Shown piece by piece: positions 43,578 through 52,271 of a stretch of DNA of 64,000 nt. The first letter of the stretch is position 1. Every line of letters begins with the position of its first letter. This DNA comes from a bacterium. GTDB lineage: Bacteria; Myxococcota_A; UBA9160; SZUA-336. The position numbers and the translations under genes are program-made. A model generated the notes under the pieces. It was not told the DNA's origin and searched no databases. It saw only the letters and a list, made by a program, of their open reading frames with translations. Location: positions 1 through 64,000 of the forward strand of contig JAAELY010000249.1 in NCBI GenBank assembly GCA_024226335.1. The letters run 5' to 3'.

Positions 43578-45413
43578 TCAGACCGGTCGGCTGAAGCCGA
43601 TGTGCTCGATGTAGCTGGTTTGGAAGGCGGGATTTCCGGCCAGTTCCAGATAGCGGCAGCGACGGGCGATGGCGGCCGCGGCATCGCGTTGTTGGCGCGA
43701 CAGAAGAGCCAGTCGCGCGCCATCCCCGGCGGCGTTTCCTACCTGGGCGAAGCGCTGGAAGGGCAGGGGTGGCAGCATTCCGATTGCCTGAGCGCTGCTC
43801 AGGTCGATGTAGTTGCCAAAAGCTCCTGCGACCACCACCTGCTCGAGTTCGCGCTCGACGTGACCGGTGTCTTTGAGGAGCAGGTCCGTCGCTGCTCGGA
43901 TCGCCGCCTTCGCCAGTTGTACTGCGCGCACGTCTTCCTGCGTGAAGACGATCTCGGGCCCCGAGTCGCTCTCGCGCACGAGCACGAACTCCCTTCGATG
44001 GCCGCGGTTTCGCACGCGCGGGTGGCCTTCCTGAATTCGCCCCCGTTCATTCATTACGCCGGTCAGGAAGAGTTGTGCGACGGCGTCGAGCACGCCGGAT
44101 CCGCAGATTCCCACCGGTGGCGCGTCCTCGATCGTATCGACGCGCACCTCGTCGCCTAGCAAACGAATCCGCTCGACGGCGCCGACTGCGGCGCGCATTC
44201 CACACGCGATATGGGCACCTTCGAAAGCGGGACCCGATGGACAGGACAGACTCGTGATGGAATCGCCCTCGATCAGCGAAATCTCCGTATTGGTTCCAAT
44301 GTCCATCGCCAGACAAAGCCGTGCTTCGAGCCCGGGAAGCGTGGCCAGAAGTGTGGCCACGTGGTCGCCGCCCACAAAGGCCGCGATATTGGGAAGCAGG
44401 TGGACGCGAGTGCCCGCGGCCAGAACGAGACCGAGGTCGCGCGCCCTGACGTCGATCGCATCGCTGAGAGCCGGTATGAACGGTGCCGTGGCCAGAGGCT
44501 CGACCGGTAGACCGAGTAGCAGGTGGTGCATCATGGTGTTGCCGACCACGACTGCGTCGACGATCTGCTCGCTCGAGGCCGCGCCGAGCGAACAGAGCCT
44601 GGCGAGCAGTTCACCGAGGGCCTCGACCGCGAGTCCCTGAAGTTCCTGCGCTCCCTTCTTGTCGCTGCGCACGAGGGCGGCGTAGCTGATCAGATCGCCC
44701 CCGTGGCGAGTTTGAGGGTTCTCGATTCCAGCAGAGGCCAGGGTTTCTCCGCTCTCGAGGTCCGAGAGGCAAGCCGAGATATTCGTGGTTCCCAGGTCGA
44801 TGGCGAGACCCAGAGCGGGTCGACCCACTGGACCGGTCGCGATCAGCTCACCTCGACGGACGAAGGCGTCCAGACGTCCGCCGTTCTTGCGAAACTCGTC
44901 GGGAAACTCGCGAATCGCATCCAGATCGATTTGCTCGCACCCGCCGGGTCGCGCGATTGCGAGTGCGTCGAGCAGTCGCTGGTCGTCCGCGCGTACGTCG
45001 TCCAGCGAGGCTGGAGGAAGCTCGATTGTGACGCGCTCGATGACCGACTCGGGTTCGACGTGAGTCTCGCGTCCGTCCACGAGCGTACGCATGGGCGCAG
45101 CGGTAGAGCGCGGCGGGAGCCAGACCGTACAGTCCCCGATCGGGTCGACCAGACAGGCGCGGCGCCAGCCTTCGGCGAGGCGGCGCGCCGAGAACGCCTG
45201 CTGATCGGCGGGGGAAGGCTCCGGAACCGGGCCATCGACGAATTGCACCACGCAGGCGGCGCAACGCCCCTGTCCGCCACAACTACTGGCGATGCGCACG
45301 CGGTGGCGGCGTGCGCAATCGAGCAGGTTCTCGTCCGTCTTGCAATGGCCTTCCCGATCGGCCGGTGTGAAGCGGACGCGGAACCCCGAGGTTTCGGATT
45401 CAGGCTCGCTCAC
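43578..45413 (-). CDS. RACE protein: ATP-dependent reductive activator of corrinoid enzymes
   Basis: A 611-residue activator that would use ATP to drive an electron into inactive Co(II) corrinoid, restoring Co(I). The N-terminal plant-type ferredoxin domain binds [2Fe-2S] through Cys45, Cys51, Cys54 (SCGGQGRCAAC) and Cys87. A linker domain leads to the ASKHA ATPase (about residue 200 onward): LAIDLGTTNISA, VVVGNTMMHH, MDIGTNTEIS, GICGSGVLD and VVAGAFGNYID. This is the RamA/AcsV/RACE layout. Its start overlaps the stop of the MetH-activation-like gene (ATGA), and the operon holds two corrinoid proteins that it should activate. Confidence 0.92.
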   Translation of the reverse strand: MSEPESETSGFRVRFTPADREGHCKTDENLLDCARRHRVRIASSCGGQGRCAACVVQFVDGPVPEPSPADQQAFSARRLAEGWRRACLVDPIGDCTVWLPPRSTAAPMRTLVDGRETHVEPESVIERVTIELPPASLDDVRADDQRLLDALAIARPGGCEQIDLDAIREFPDEFRKNGGRLDAFVRRGELIATGPVGRPALGLAIDLGTTNISACLSDLESGETLASAGIENPQTRHGGDLISYAALVRSDKKGAQELQGLAVEALGELLARLCSLGAASSEQIVDAVVVGNTMMHHLLLGLPVEPLATAPFIPALSDAIDVRARDLGLVLAAGTRVHLLPNIAAFVGGDHVATLLATLPGLEARLCLAMDIGTNTEISLIEGDSITSLSCPSGPAFEGAHIACGMRAAVGAVERIRLLGDEVRVDTIEDAPPVGICGSGVLDAVAQLFLTGVMNERGRIQEGHPRVRNRGHRREFVLVRESDSGPEIVFTQEDVRAVQLAKAAIRAATDLLLKDTGHVERELEQVVVAGAFGNYIDLSSAQAIGMLPPLPFQRFAQVGNAAGDGARLALLSRQQRDAAAAIARRCRYLELAGNPAFQTSYIEHIGFSRPV

Positions 45414-46120
45414 GCGACAACGGGTTCAGGGTCGATGGTTCGCAAGCGACAGGTGTCGCGGGAAGAGCACAGCTCGCAAGCCTGGGCATGGGTCCACTTC
45501 GGCAATCCTTGCCCCAGACCGATCAACATGGACAGGGATTTCACCGGAGCCAGCATGCAAGCACTGGTGAGTTCGACGCCAATTCGTTCTGCGCCCGCGA
45601 CTTCTACGACGACCCTCTGTTCGGAAAGATCGACGTCGTTTTGACCCGGGCTCAATACACCGCTGGTGTCGAAACCGCGCTCGCTCGCCCATTCCGCGAT
45701 GCTCTTCGGGAGGTGGTCGGCGAGTTTGCCAATGGCCAGATTGCCGACCTCGCCCAGGATGAAGGCTTCGACTTCGCGCCCGCTCGCAAACCATTCGCGT
45801 GTCGTCGTGTCCAGCGCCGGGCCGATGCTACCGACGGCCATCACGAGTTCTTCGGCCTTGCCCAATAGTCGCACGGCGCCCTCGGCCCGGGTCAGTTCCG
45901 CTCCCCCGTCGAGTCGGATGCGGGCGCCCGACGCCTCGAGCACTTTGCGCGATTCCCAGACGACCGCCGGTTGCAGGAGTTCCCGTTCCACCACTTCGGA
46001 CAGAACCTGCGGAAGCAGTGCGCGAATGCGCGGATGCAGACCGCCCTTCGAGTGCAGTGTGCGCAGGCGGCGCAGTTCGACCAGCGAGATCTCGATCGAA
46101 ACTTCGCTCACGACCGGCAC
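45410..46120 (-). CDS. MetH-activation-domain-like protein
   Basis: A 236-residue protein resembling the reactivation domain of cobalamin-dependent methionine synthase, as a free protein. It begins at GTG 46120 (or GTG 46111), has a long N-terminal helical part, the family strand LVMAVGSIGPALD and LGEVGNLAIGKLADHL, followed by LSPGQNDVDLSEQR and a C-terminal cysteine cluster, ACELCSSRDTC, which could bind a metal or cluster. In corrinoid methyltransferase operons such proteins often accompany RACE. It is translationally coupled with RACE downstream and ends the row of methyltransferase genes. Confidence 0.8.
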   Translation of the reverse strand: MPVVSEVSIEISLVELRRLRTLHSKGGLHPRIRALLPQVLSEVVERELLQPAVVWESRKVLEASGARIRLDGGAELTRAEGAVRLLGKAEELVMAVGSIGPALDTTTREWFASGREVEAFILGEVGNLAIGKLADHLPKSIAEWASERGFDTSGVLSPGQNDVDLSEQRVVVEVAGAERIGVELTSACMLAPVKSLSMLIGLGQGLPKWTHAQACELCSSRDTCRLRTIDPEPVVA

Positions 46121-46185
46121 GGCGGTTCTCTCTCTTCATCGAAATCCAGCGTTCGCCTCGTGGACTGGAAAACCCTCACGATCGA

Positions 46186-47436
46186 CTATCCGGACGCACC
46201 GTAGCTTCTGACGGTGTCGCGCATGGCAAACACGTTCTCGATGCGCGCGTCATCGGGGATGCCGATCGCACCGTCGACGATCAACCCACCGCCCTGCGCG
46301 CAGCCATCGATCAGCCACTTGCAGTAGTCGGCGACTTCGGTCGGTTTGCCGACGGTCAACAGGGAGGCCGGGACGAAGCCACGCAGACACACGGTGTCGC
46401 CGAGCGAGGCCTTTGCCTTGAGCGGATCCGTGCGTTCGAAGTGGTAGATGATCTTTCCCGGCGGGACGTCCCCGATCACTTCGAGGCGGGAGTCGCAGAC
46501 TCCTTCCCAGAGCACCAGCGGGGTCAAATCAGCTTCGATCAAGTCGAGCATGAGGTCGCGCAATCCCGGCCAGTAGAACTTCTCGAACTGTTTGCCCGAC
46601 ATGAATCCGTCGAGTCCCCAGTGCAGCGGAATGAATACGGTCCTGGAGGGAAGCATCGTAGCGCGGCCGATCGTACCCGGCGTTATGATCCGCCTGGCTT
46701 TGTCGATGGCGGCGAGCATCTTCTCTTCGTGGCGGAACATGTCCAGCATCGCACCGCGCGAGCCACGCATATAGTCGGCGATGTAGTCATAGGGCGCCAT
46801 CGTGAACCCGCCGAAAGTCGTGGGGAAGCCGAGATCGGCCATCTCTTTCACGAGCGGGATCGCCGAGCCGAGCATACCCGTCACTTCCCGGCCCGCGCTC
46901 GCCAGTTGCTCGAAGGTCTGTGCCATCTCGGGTGTCGCAAACCCCGAAGTCGCGTGCGCCAGTCCGAAGTAGGGCGAGGCGGGAAAGTCTGGAAAGTTTG
47001 CGAAACCCTCGAACGCGCCGGCGACTCGCGGCAGGTACTTCCTGAGAAAGAAGCCGGTGGGATCGAAGAGGAACTCGTCGTACTCCTCTGCCGCCATGTA
47101 CTCGCGGTCGAGGAACTGGAAGGTGGAGTCCGGACCTACACCGTGACCGGGCCACTGCAGCATGCGGAAGTCCAGCTTTTCAAACGCTGGGCCCATGCTC
47201 ACAGTCGGTTGCATGAACGAGAATGCATCGGGTTCGAGGTCGAGCACGGCCTTGCGAACTGCGGCGTTGTAACGCGAGTGTTCGTACATCGCCTCCTGGC
47301 AGGTCATCTCGGCGTAACGCGCCGGCCAGAAGTGCCAGATGGTCGAAAAGGGAACTTGATCCGGTTCGCGCAACTCGACAGCATCCTGGATGCGCTGCGA
47401 GCGTTCGTCGAATTGCTTCGCGGCGGAATCGCTCAT
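46186..47436 (-). CDS. UroD-family methyltransferase (first; corrinoid system)
   Basis: A 416-residue member of the uroporphyrinogen decarboxylase superfamily, used here most likely as a methyltransferase acting on the adjacent corrinoid protein. ATG 47436 overlaps the stop of the corrinoid gene (ATGA). Features are REPDQVPFSTIWHFW, HWGLDGFMSGKQFEKFYWP, LVLWEGVCDSRLEVIGD and CLRGFVPASLLTVGKP, a pattern typical of UroD-like proteins in corrinoid operons. It lacks the H-x-C zinc motif of MtaA; a cysteine in EGVC and another in TVCLRG may take that place. It may accept the methyl from an unusual donor rather than hand it to coenzyme M or folate. Confidence 0.82.
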   Translation of the reverse strand: MSDSAAKQFDERSQRIQDAVELREPDQVPFSTIWHFWPARYAEMTCQEAMYEHSRYNAAVRKAVLDLEPDAFSFMQPTVSMGPAFEKLDFRMLQWPGHGVGPDSTFQFLDREYMAAEEYDEFLFDPTGFFLRKYLPRVAGAFEGFANFPDFPASPYFGLAHATSGFATPEMAQTFEQLASAGREVTGMLGSAIPLVKEMADLGFPTTFGGFTMAPYDYIADYMRGSRGAMLDMFRHEEKMLAAIDKARRIITPGTIGRATMLPSRTVFIPLHWGLDGFMSGKQFEKFYWPGLRDLMLDLIEADLTPLVLWEGVCDSRLEVIGDVPPGKIIYHFERTDPLKAKASLGDTVCLRGFVPASLLTVGKPTEVADYCKWLIDGCAQGGGLIVDGAIGIPDDARIENVFAMRDTVRSYGASG

Positions 47437-48086
47437 GTGTTCGACTCCGCCGTCCACTGTCGACACAGCGTGACGGCGTTCATCGCATTCGCACCGAAAG
47501 AATCCGCACCCGTGTAGCGCAGGATCGTCTCGTCGACCTGGCCCCCGCCGATCATGATCTTGACGGCGTCGCGCTGCCCCGCCTTTTCGATCTCATCGAT
47601 GGTGTTCTTCATCGAGTCGAATGACAGAGTCAAAAATCCGCTCAGCGCCACGACGTCGGGGGATTCGCTCTGGATGGCCTCGATGAAGCGATCCGGCGGC
47701 ACGTCCACGCCCAGGTCGCAGACTTCGAATTCGTTTACGTCGAGCATGAAGCCGACGATGTTCTTGCCGATGTCGTGGATGTCCCCGTGCACCGTGCCGA
47801 GTACGACCTTTCCCAGTGGTTCACCCGAGATCACTGCATCTCCCGAGATGCGTGGCTTTACCACGGCGGTAATCTGACTCAGGATCTCTCCGGCCATCAC
47901 CAGTTCCGGAATGAAGAATTCGCCTTCTTCGAAATTCCGGCCGACGATGTCCATCGCTTCCTTGCACTTGCGCAAGATGTCGAGTGGTTGGCCACCCGCG
48001 TCGAGTTGAGCGGTCGCCAGTTCGACGGCTTCGACCTCGCGCATTCCGACGATGGCATCGATCAGGCTCCGCTCTTCATTGCTCAA
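47433..48086 (-). CDS. Corrinoid (B12-binding) methyl-carrier protein, first
   Basis: A 217-residue MtaC/MttC-type corrinoid protein. It has an N-terminal helical cap (about 1-85) with FIPELVMAGEILSQI, and a Rossmann-like B12 domain with the D-x-H-x-x-G signature GTVHGDIHDIGKN, where His is the lower cobalt ligand, followed by FEVCDLGVDVPPDRF and a final IGGGQV. TTG 48086, 9 bases after GTGGAG, is the best start; the frame is open to 48131. It would carry the methyl group between the two methyltransferases and needs the RACE protein to stay in the Co(I) cycle. Confidence 0.9.
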   Translation of the reverse strand: MSNEERSLIDAIVGMREVEAVELATAQLDAGGQPLDILRKCKEAMDIVGRNFEEGEFFIPELVMAGEILSQITAVVKPRISGDAVISGEPLGKVVLGTVHGDIHDIGKNIVGFMLDVNEFEVCDLGVDVPPDRFIEAIQSESPDVVALSGFLTLSFDSMKNTIDEIEKAGQRDAVKIMIGGGQVDETILRYTGADSFGANAMNAVTLCRQWTAESNT

Positions 48087-48231
48087 GACAGCTACTCCAC
48101 GAGTTGGTTGATCGCTGCCTCGGCCTACCATAAACGCCGAATCAGCCCATCGGGATTGTACCGCGGTCGGAATTTCTCGGGGTAAAATCTGGAATTTCGG
48201 CCTGTAGAGGATCGGCCAGCCCGACCCAGGC

Positions 48232-49371
48232 TCAGGCGAAATAGCTGCGCAGGGTTTCAGTAACGGCGCGGATCACCGGCATGGGTGTGTTCTTCGGCAG
48301 CGCGTCGCCGCTTCCGAGGATGAACTTGTGGAAGCTTCCGGCCTCTTCCTCGATTCCGCTCAAGAGATCGCGAACGTAGACGCTCATCTCTTGCGGTGAG
48401 AGACCCGTAAAAGCCGTCGCGTCGATGCCGCCCACGAGCACTTTGTCTTTGGCCCAGCCCGCCTTGGCCTTGCCGAAGTCGACATCGCCGGTAGGAGAGG
48501 GTGCGACGTCGATGAAGCCGTCTTGATTGGCGTTGCAGAGCTGCCCGGAAAAACCAGTCAAGCGGCCACACATATGCGTGAGGTACGTCTTGCCTGCACC
48601 TCGACAGATCTCTGCGTAATCATTGCAGTGGCGCTGGTCGAAGCGCTCGTAGTTTTTCGGAGACGTGAGTGTGGTGGAGAGGTTTTCGTAGCTGATCACG
48701 ACCTCGGCCTTGCTCTCGGCGAGGATCTGATAGGCCTTCAGATTGAGTTCGTGCATCATCTCGAAGCATTGCTCGACCGTGTCCGGATCGTCGGCGAGCG
48801 CGTAGGTCATCTTCTCCAGGCCCATTTCATTGTTGATGAAATGTTCCATCGGGCTATTGGGACCCGAAGTCGTCGCGAGTCCGTCATCGCCCAGGCGCTC
48901 GACGGTCTGGTTGAAGTACTCGGGATCGGGGGACAGGATCGCGGTCTCCAGCCCGTACATATAGATCTTGATGTCCTCCAGCGTCTGGAGTTTGCGCTTG
49001 GTAAACCAGGGCACGAACGGAGACTCGGGTGTCCATTTGAACTCTTCGACCAGCGTGCCCAGCTTGGTTTCGTGGGTCGAACGAAACGATCCATCGGCCT
49101 GGCGATCGATCTGTGAATCCACGCGGGGGTTTTTCTGCGAACTGGTCTTGGCTCCGGATACGGGCGGCGTGGCCGCGTGAATCATCACGTGCCGCAGCAT
49201 GGCGTCAGAACCGACTTCCTTGTGGAGTTCCCGCTCATCGAGCTTCCCGTCTTCGGGCAGAGAAGACAAAAAGTAGTTGTCGACACAGGGCGACCAGGGA
49301 ATGCGATCGACTGGATCTCCCCGAAACGTCGCCAGCAGGCGCTCGCGCGAGCTCATGGTTTCCGTGCTCAC
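48232..49371 (-). CDS. UroD-family methyltransferase (second, MtaA-like)
   Basis: A 379-residue UroD-superfamily protein. GTG 49371 lies 4 bases after AGGAGAAG; ATG 49356 is five codons further in. It begins SSRERLLATFRGDPVDRIPW and carries the MtaA-type zinc segment YLTHMCGRLTG with a further Cys in QLCNANQDG, then VLVGGIDATAF and LGSGDALPKNTP. The H-x-C-x(n)-C site activates thiol or other acceptors and donors in MtaA-like methyltransferases. With a corrinoid gene downstream and a homocysteine methyltransferase-like gene upstream, it probably works in a methyl-transfer relay. The methyl donor cannot be read. Confidence 0.85.
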   Translation of the reverse strand: MSTETMSSRERLLATFRGDPVDRIPWSPCVDNYFLSSLPEDGKLDERELHKEVGSDAMLRHVMIHAATPPVSGAKTSSQKNPRVDSQIDRQADGSFRSTHETKLGTLVEEFKWTPESPFVPWFTKRKLQTLEDIKIYMYGLETAILSPDPEYFNQTVERLGDDGLATTSGPNSPMEHFINNEMGLEKMTYALADDPDTVEQCFEMMHELNLKAYQILAESKAEVVISYENLSTTLTSPKNYERFDQRHCNDYAEICRGAGKTYLTHMCGRLTGFSGQLCNANQDGFIDVAPSPTGDVDFGKAKAGWAKDKVLVGGIDATAFTGLSPQEMSVYVRDLLSGIEEEAGSFHKFILGSGDALPKNTPMPVIRAVTETLRSYFA

Positions 49372-49433
49372 GTCACTTCTCCTCTCGCGATCCGGTCCGA
49401 ATCCGTGCACCCCGACAAGCGCAACGCGAGTTT

Positions 49434-50303
49434 TCAGGCATCGATGCGCGCCCGGAGTGTCTCGATGAAAGCGGGACTCGTCCCGCAACAGCCGCCGATG
49501 AAGCTCGCGCCTGCTTCGACGAGATCGCCCAGGTGCGATGCAAACTGCTCGGGAGTGGTGTTGTAGACCACCTGGCCCGCTTCGAGCGTGGGCAAGCCGG
49601 CATTCGCCTTGATCCAGATGGGTCGGTCGGTTGCAGAGGCGAGTCGCGCGCAGATCGGGATATAGCCTTCGATGCCGTTGCCGCAGTTCGCGCCGATCAC
49701 GTCGGCGCCCGCTTTCGTCAGGGACTCGGCGGCCTGCTCGGGCTTGACTCCCATCATGGTGCGATCCTTGTTTTTCCCGGAGTCGTACACCATGCACGCC
49801 ACCACCGGCAGGCCGGTCGCGCGCGCCGCATCGATCGCGAATCCGGCCTCATCGAGGTCGGTCATGGTTTCGATGACGATCGCGTCCGCGCCACCGGCCG
49901 CCAGAGCTTGCGCCTGTTGTTCGAAGGCCGCGCGCAGGGCCGCTTCGGTCACCTGTCCATTGATCAACAGCTTGCCGCTCGGACCGATCGATGCGAACAC
50001 CCGCGCGCGCGTCCCCGCGGCGCGCTTGGAGATCTCGACCCCCGATCGATTCACCTGCTCGAGCTTCGAGACCTCGGAGTGTTCGGCCAGTGCGATGGCA
50101 TTGGCGCGAAACGTATTGGTCAAAATGACGTCACTCCCGGCCTCGACGTAGGCACGGGCGACCTGTTCGACGCGATCTGCGTGCTCCAGGTTCCAGAAAT
50201 CCGGTGATTCGCCCATCGCGAGTCCGCGAGACTGCAATTCGGTGCCCCAGGCACCATCGAGCAACACGGTGCCCTTGGCGAGCAGTTCGTCGATCAGCGT
50301 CAT
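49434..50303 (-). CDS. Homocysteine S-methyltransferase family protein
   Basis: A 289-residue TIM-barrel protein like the N-terminal homocysteine-binding domain of MetH and like betaine-homocysteine methyltransferase. The zinc ligands are a first cysteine in IGANCGNG and the pair in IGGCCGTSP. LLDGAWGTELQ at the N-terminus and LTNTFRANA are family motifs. It stands 62 bases upstream of the second UroD-family gene and 6 bases downstream of a corrinoid gene. Together with that corrinoid protein it could reproduce a split cobalamin methionine synthase, passing a methyl group from the corrinoid to homocysteine, though another thiol is possible. Confidence 0.9.
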   Translation of the reverse strand: MTLIDELLAKGTVLLDGAWGTELQSRGLAMGESPDFWNLEHADRVEQVARAYVEAGSDVILTNTFRANAIALAEHSEVSKLEQVNRSGVEISKRAAGTRARVFASIGPSGKLLINGQVTEAALRAAFEQQAQALAAGGADAIVIETMTDLDEAGFAIDAARATGLPVVACMVYDSGKNKDRTMMGVKPEQAAESLTKAGADVIGANCGNGIEGYIPICARLASATDRPIWIKANAGLPTLEAGQVVYNTTPEQFASHLGDLVEAGASFIGGCCGTSPAFIETLRARIDA

Positions 50304-50309
50304 CTGAAC

Positions 50310-50945
50310 TCAGACCCCTAACAGTTGAAAGGCGGCGCGAACCGCGGCGGTGGCGTTGTCTGCATAGGCGTCAGCCTTGATCTCGTCGGCGTAGCTCGTC
50401 GAGAGTGGGGCGCCGCCCACCAGGACCTTCACCCGATCTCGCAGCCCGGCCGCTTCGAGTCCGTCGACGACCGACTTCATCGACTGCATGGTTACCGTGA
50501 GCAGGGCCGAAAGGCCCACGAGATCCGCGTCCTTTTCCTTTGCGGCCGCCACGAACTGCTCGGCCGGGACGTCACTTCCAAGATCGATGACGTCGAAGCC
50601 CGCGCCTTCGAACATGGCCGATACCAGGTTCTTGCCGATGTCGTGAAGATCCCCCTGAACGGTGCCGATGACGATGCGGCCTTTGCTCGGGGCGCCGGTC
50701 TCTGCGAGTAGAGGGCGGATCAGTTCGAGGGCCGATTTCATGGCACGGGCTGCGAGCAGGAGTTCGGGCACGAAGTACTCTTCTTCCTCGAAGAGTCTCC
50801 CCACCTCGTCCATCGCTGGGATCATCGCATCGTCGATCAATGACTGGGGGTCGACGGACGCATCGAGGGCTGCGCGCGTCAGTTCCACCGCCGAGTTCTT
50901 GTCTCCGCTGAGTACAGCCTCGTAGAGTTCTGTGTTCTGCGCCAC
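50310..50945 (-). CDS. Corrinoid (B12-binding) methyl-carrier protein, second
   Basis: A 211-residue MtaC-type corrinoid protein. GTG 50945 follows GGAGATTTGCTC; upstream the frame is open but of low quality. The helical cap ends with FVPELLLAARAMKSAL, and the B12-binding signature is GTVQGDLHDIGKN, then FDVIDLGSDVPAEQF and VLVGGAPLST. It is the first gene of the corrinoid operon and lies next to the homocysteine methyltransferase-like gene, while the other corrinoid gene lies between the two UroD-family genes. Two carriers suggest two methyl-transfer steps or donors. Confidence 0.9.
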   Translation of the reverse strand: MAQNTELYEAVLSGDKNSAVELTRAALDASVDPQSLIDDAMIPAMDEVGRLFEEEEYFVPELLLAARAMKSALELIRPLLAETGAPSKGRIVIGTVQGDLHDIGKNLVSAMFEGAGFDVIDLGSDVPAEQFVAAAKEKDADLVGLSALLTVTMQSMKSVVDGLEAAGLRDRVKVLVGGAPLSTSYADEIKADAYADNATAAVRAAFQLLGV

Positions 50946-51097
50946 GAGCAAATCTCCGTCGGCCGGCCGGCCGCGAGCATGATAGCGCGAGCCGAAGGGA
51001 AAAGGGGGAATGCAGGCGCCGTGTGGCGCGCGTTGAAGAACACTGGACTCAGCCATTAGACTCGTCGCCAGCAATCGAGAAGGGAACTGAAACCGAC

Positions 51098-52213
51098 GTG
51101 ACTGTAGACAGGGTCGACGCAATCGTTGTCGGAGCCGGGGTCGTCGGGCTCGCGGTAGCCCGGGCTCTCGCACGCATGGGGCGCGATGTGGTGATCCTCG
51201 AAGCGGAACGAGACTACGGGTTGCAGACCTCGTCCCGCAATAGCGAAGTGATTCACGCCGGGATCTACTACCCGCAGGGGAGCCTCAAGGCGCGACTTTG
51301 CGTCGAGGGCAAGCAGGCGCTCTATCGCTACTGCGAGGCGCGGAATGTTCCACATCGCCGGATCGGCAAGCTGATCGTCGCGACCCGCGATGAGGATATC
51401 CCGGTGCTCGAGAGCCTGAAGCTCAGCGCCGCCCGAAACGGGGTCGACGACCTGGAGAGGTTGTCGGGTGAGCAGGCGATGGAACTCGAACCCGCGCTGT
51501 ACTGCAAAGCGGCGTTGCTGTCGCCGTCCACCGGCATCATCGACAGTCACGGCTTCATGACGGCACTCCTCGCCGACGCTCAAGAAGCCGGTGCGCAACT
51601 GTCCGTGAACACGACGTTCGAAGCGGGCCATGCGGACGGTAAAAACCTGCGCGTCCGCAGTGGCGAGATGGAACTCGATTGCGATGTCCTGATCAACGCG
51701 GCTGGACTCGGCGCTCAGGAAGTGGCCGGGGCCATCGAAGGACTCGACGCGAGCACGATACCGCGCCGCTATCTGACCAAGGGCAGCTATTTCGTGACTC
51801 CGGGCAAGCCCGCATTCACACGCCTGATCTACCCGGTTCCCAATACCGCAAGCCTGGGGATTCACGTCACACTCGACGTGGCCGGCCAGATGCGTTTCGG
51901 GCCCGATCAGGAGTGGGTCGAAGAGGTGAGTTATCGGGTCGATGAGGCGAGCGCCGCGAAGTTCGCCGAATCGGTGCTTCGCTACTTCCCCGGGTTGGAT
52001 GAATCCGCCCTGGTCCCTTCCTACGCCGGAGTTCGTCCCAAGGTTCAGGCTCCCGGCGAGCCGATGGCCGATTTCGCCATCTACGGACCCGAGGTACACG
52101 GAATTCCCGGTCTGGTGAATCTCTTCGGTTTCGAGAGCCCGGGTCTTACGGCTGCACTGTCGATTGCACGCGAGGTGCTGAGTAGAATCGGGCTGGATTC
52201 GGAACTCGAGTGA
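51098..52213 (+). CDS. L-2-hydroxyglutarate oxidase (LhgO)-like FAD oxidoreductase
   Basis: A 371-residue DAO-family flavoprotein. It starts with the dinucleotide fold AIVVGAGVVGLAVARALARMG and has the LhgO signature SSRNSEVIHAGIYYP, then LCVEGKQALYRYC, SPSTGIIDSHGFM, DVLINAAGLGAQEVA and PNTASLGIHVTLD. Members oxidise L-2-hydroxyglutarate or similar 2-hydroxyacids and feed electrons to quinone. GTG 51098 is chosen because the Rossmann strand follows directly; the frame is open back to 51023. It is divergent from the corrinoid operon and 58 bases before the HisD-family gene, so it may act in the same 2-hydroxyacid or polyol catabolism. Confidence 0.85.
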   Translation: MTVDRVDAIVVGAGVVGLAVARALARMGRDVVILEAERDYGLQTSSRNSEVIHAGIYYPQGSLKARLCVEGKQALYRYCEARNVPHRRIGKLIVATRDEDIPVLESLKLSAARNGVDDLERLSGEQAMELEPALYCKAALLSPSTGIIDSHGFMTALLADAQEAGAQLSVNTTFEAGHADGKNLRVRSGEMELDCDVLINAAGLGAQEVAGAIEGLDASTIPRRYLTKGSYFVTPGKPAFTRLIYPVPNTASLGIHVTLDVAGQMRFGPDQEWVEEVSYRVDEASAAKFAESVLRYFPGLDESALVPSYAGVRPKVQAPGEPMADFAIYGPEVHGIPGLVNLFGFESPGLTAALSIAREVLSRIGLDSELE

Positions 52214-52271
52214 TTCCATCTGCGCTTCTCGAGCCGCAGCGCTCCCACTCGCACGCAAGAGGAAGATCGCA

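Noticed and set aside
45799-47517. Open plus-strand frame of over 570 codons in the corrinoid operon
   Set aside because: Antisense to the MetH-activation-like and UroD-family genes, rich in Arg and His, with no domain.
50946-51097. Cobalamin riboswitch ahead of the corrinoid operon
   Set aside because: I looked for a B12-box-like GCCACTG segment and a long structured leader and found neither; the gap is only about 150 bases and shared by two divergent genes.
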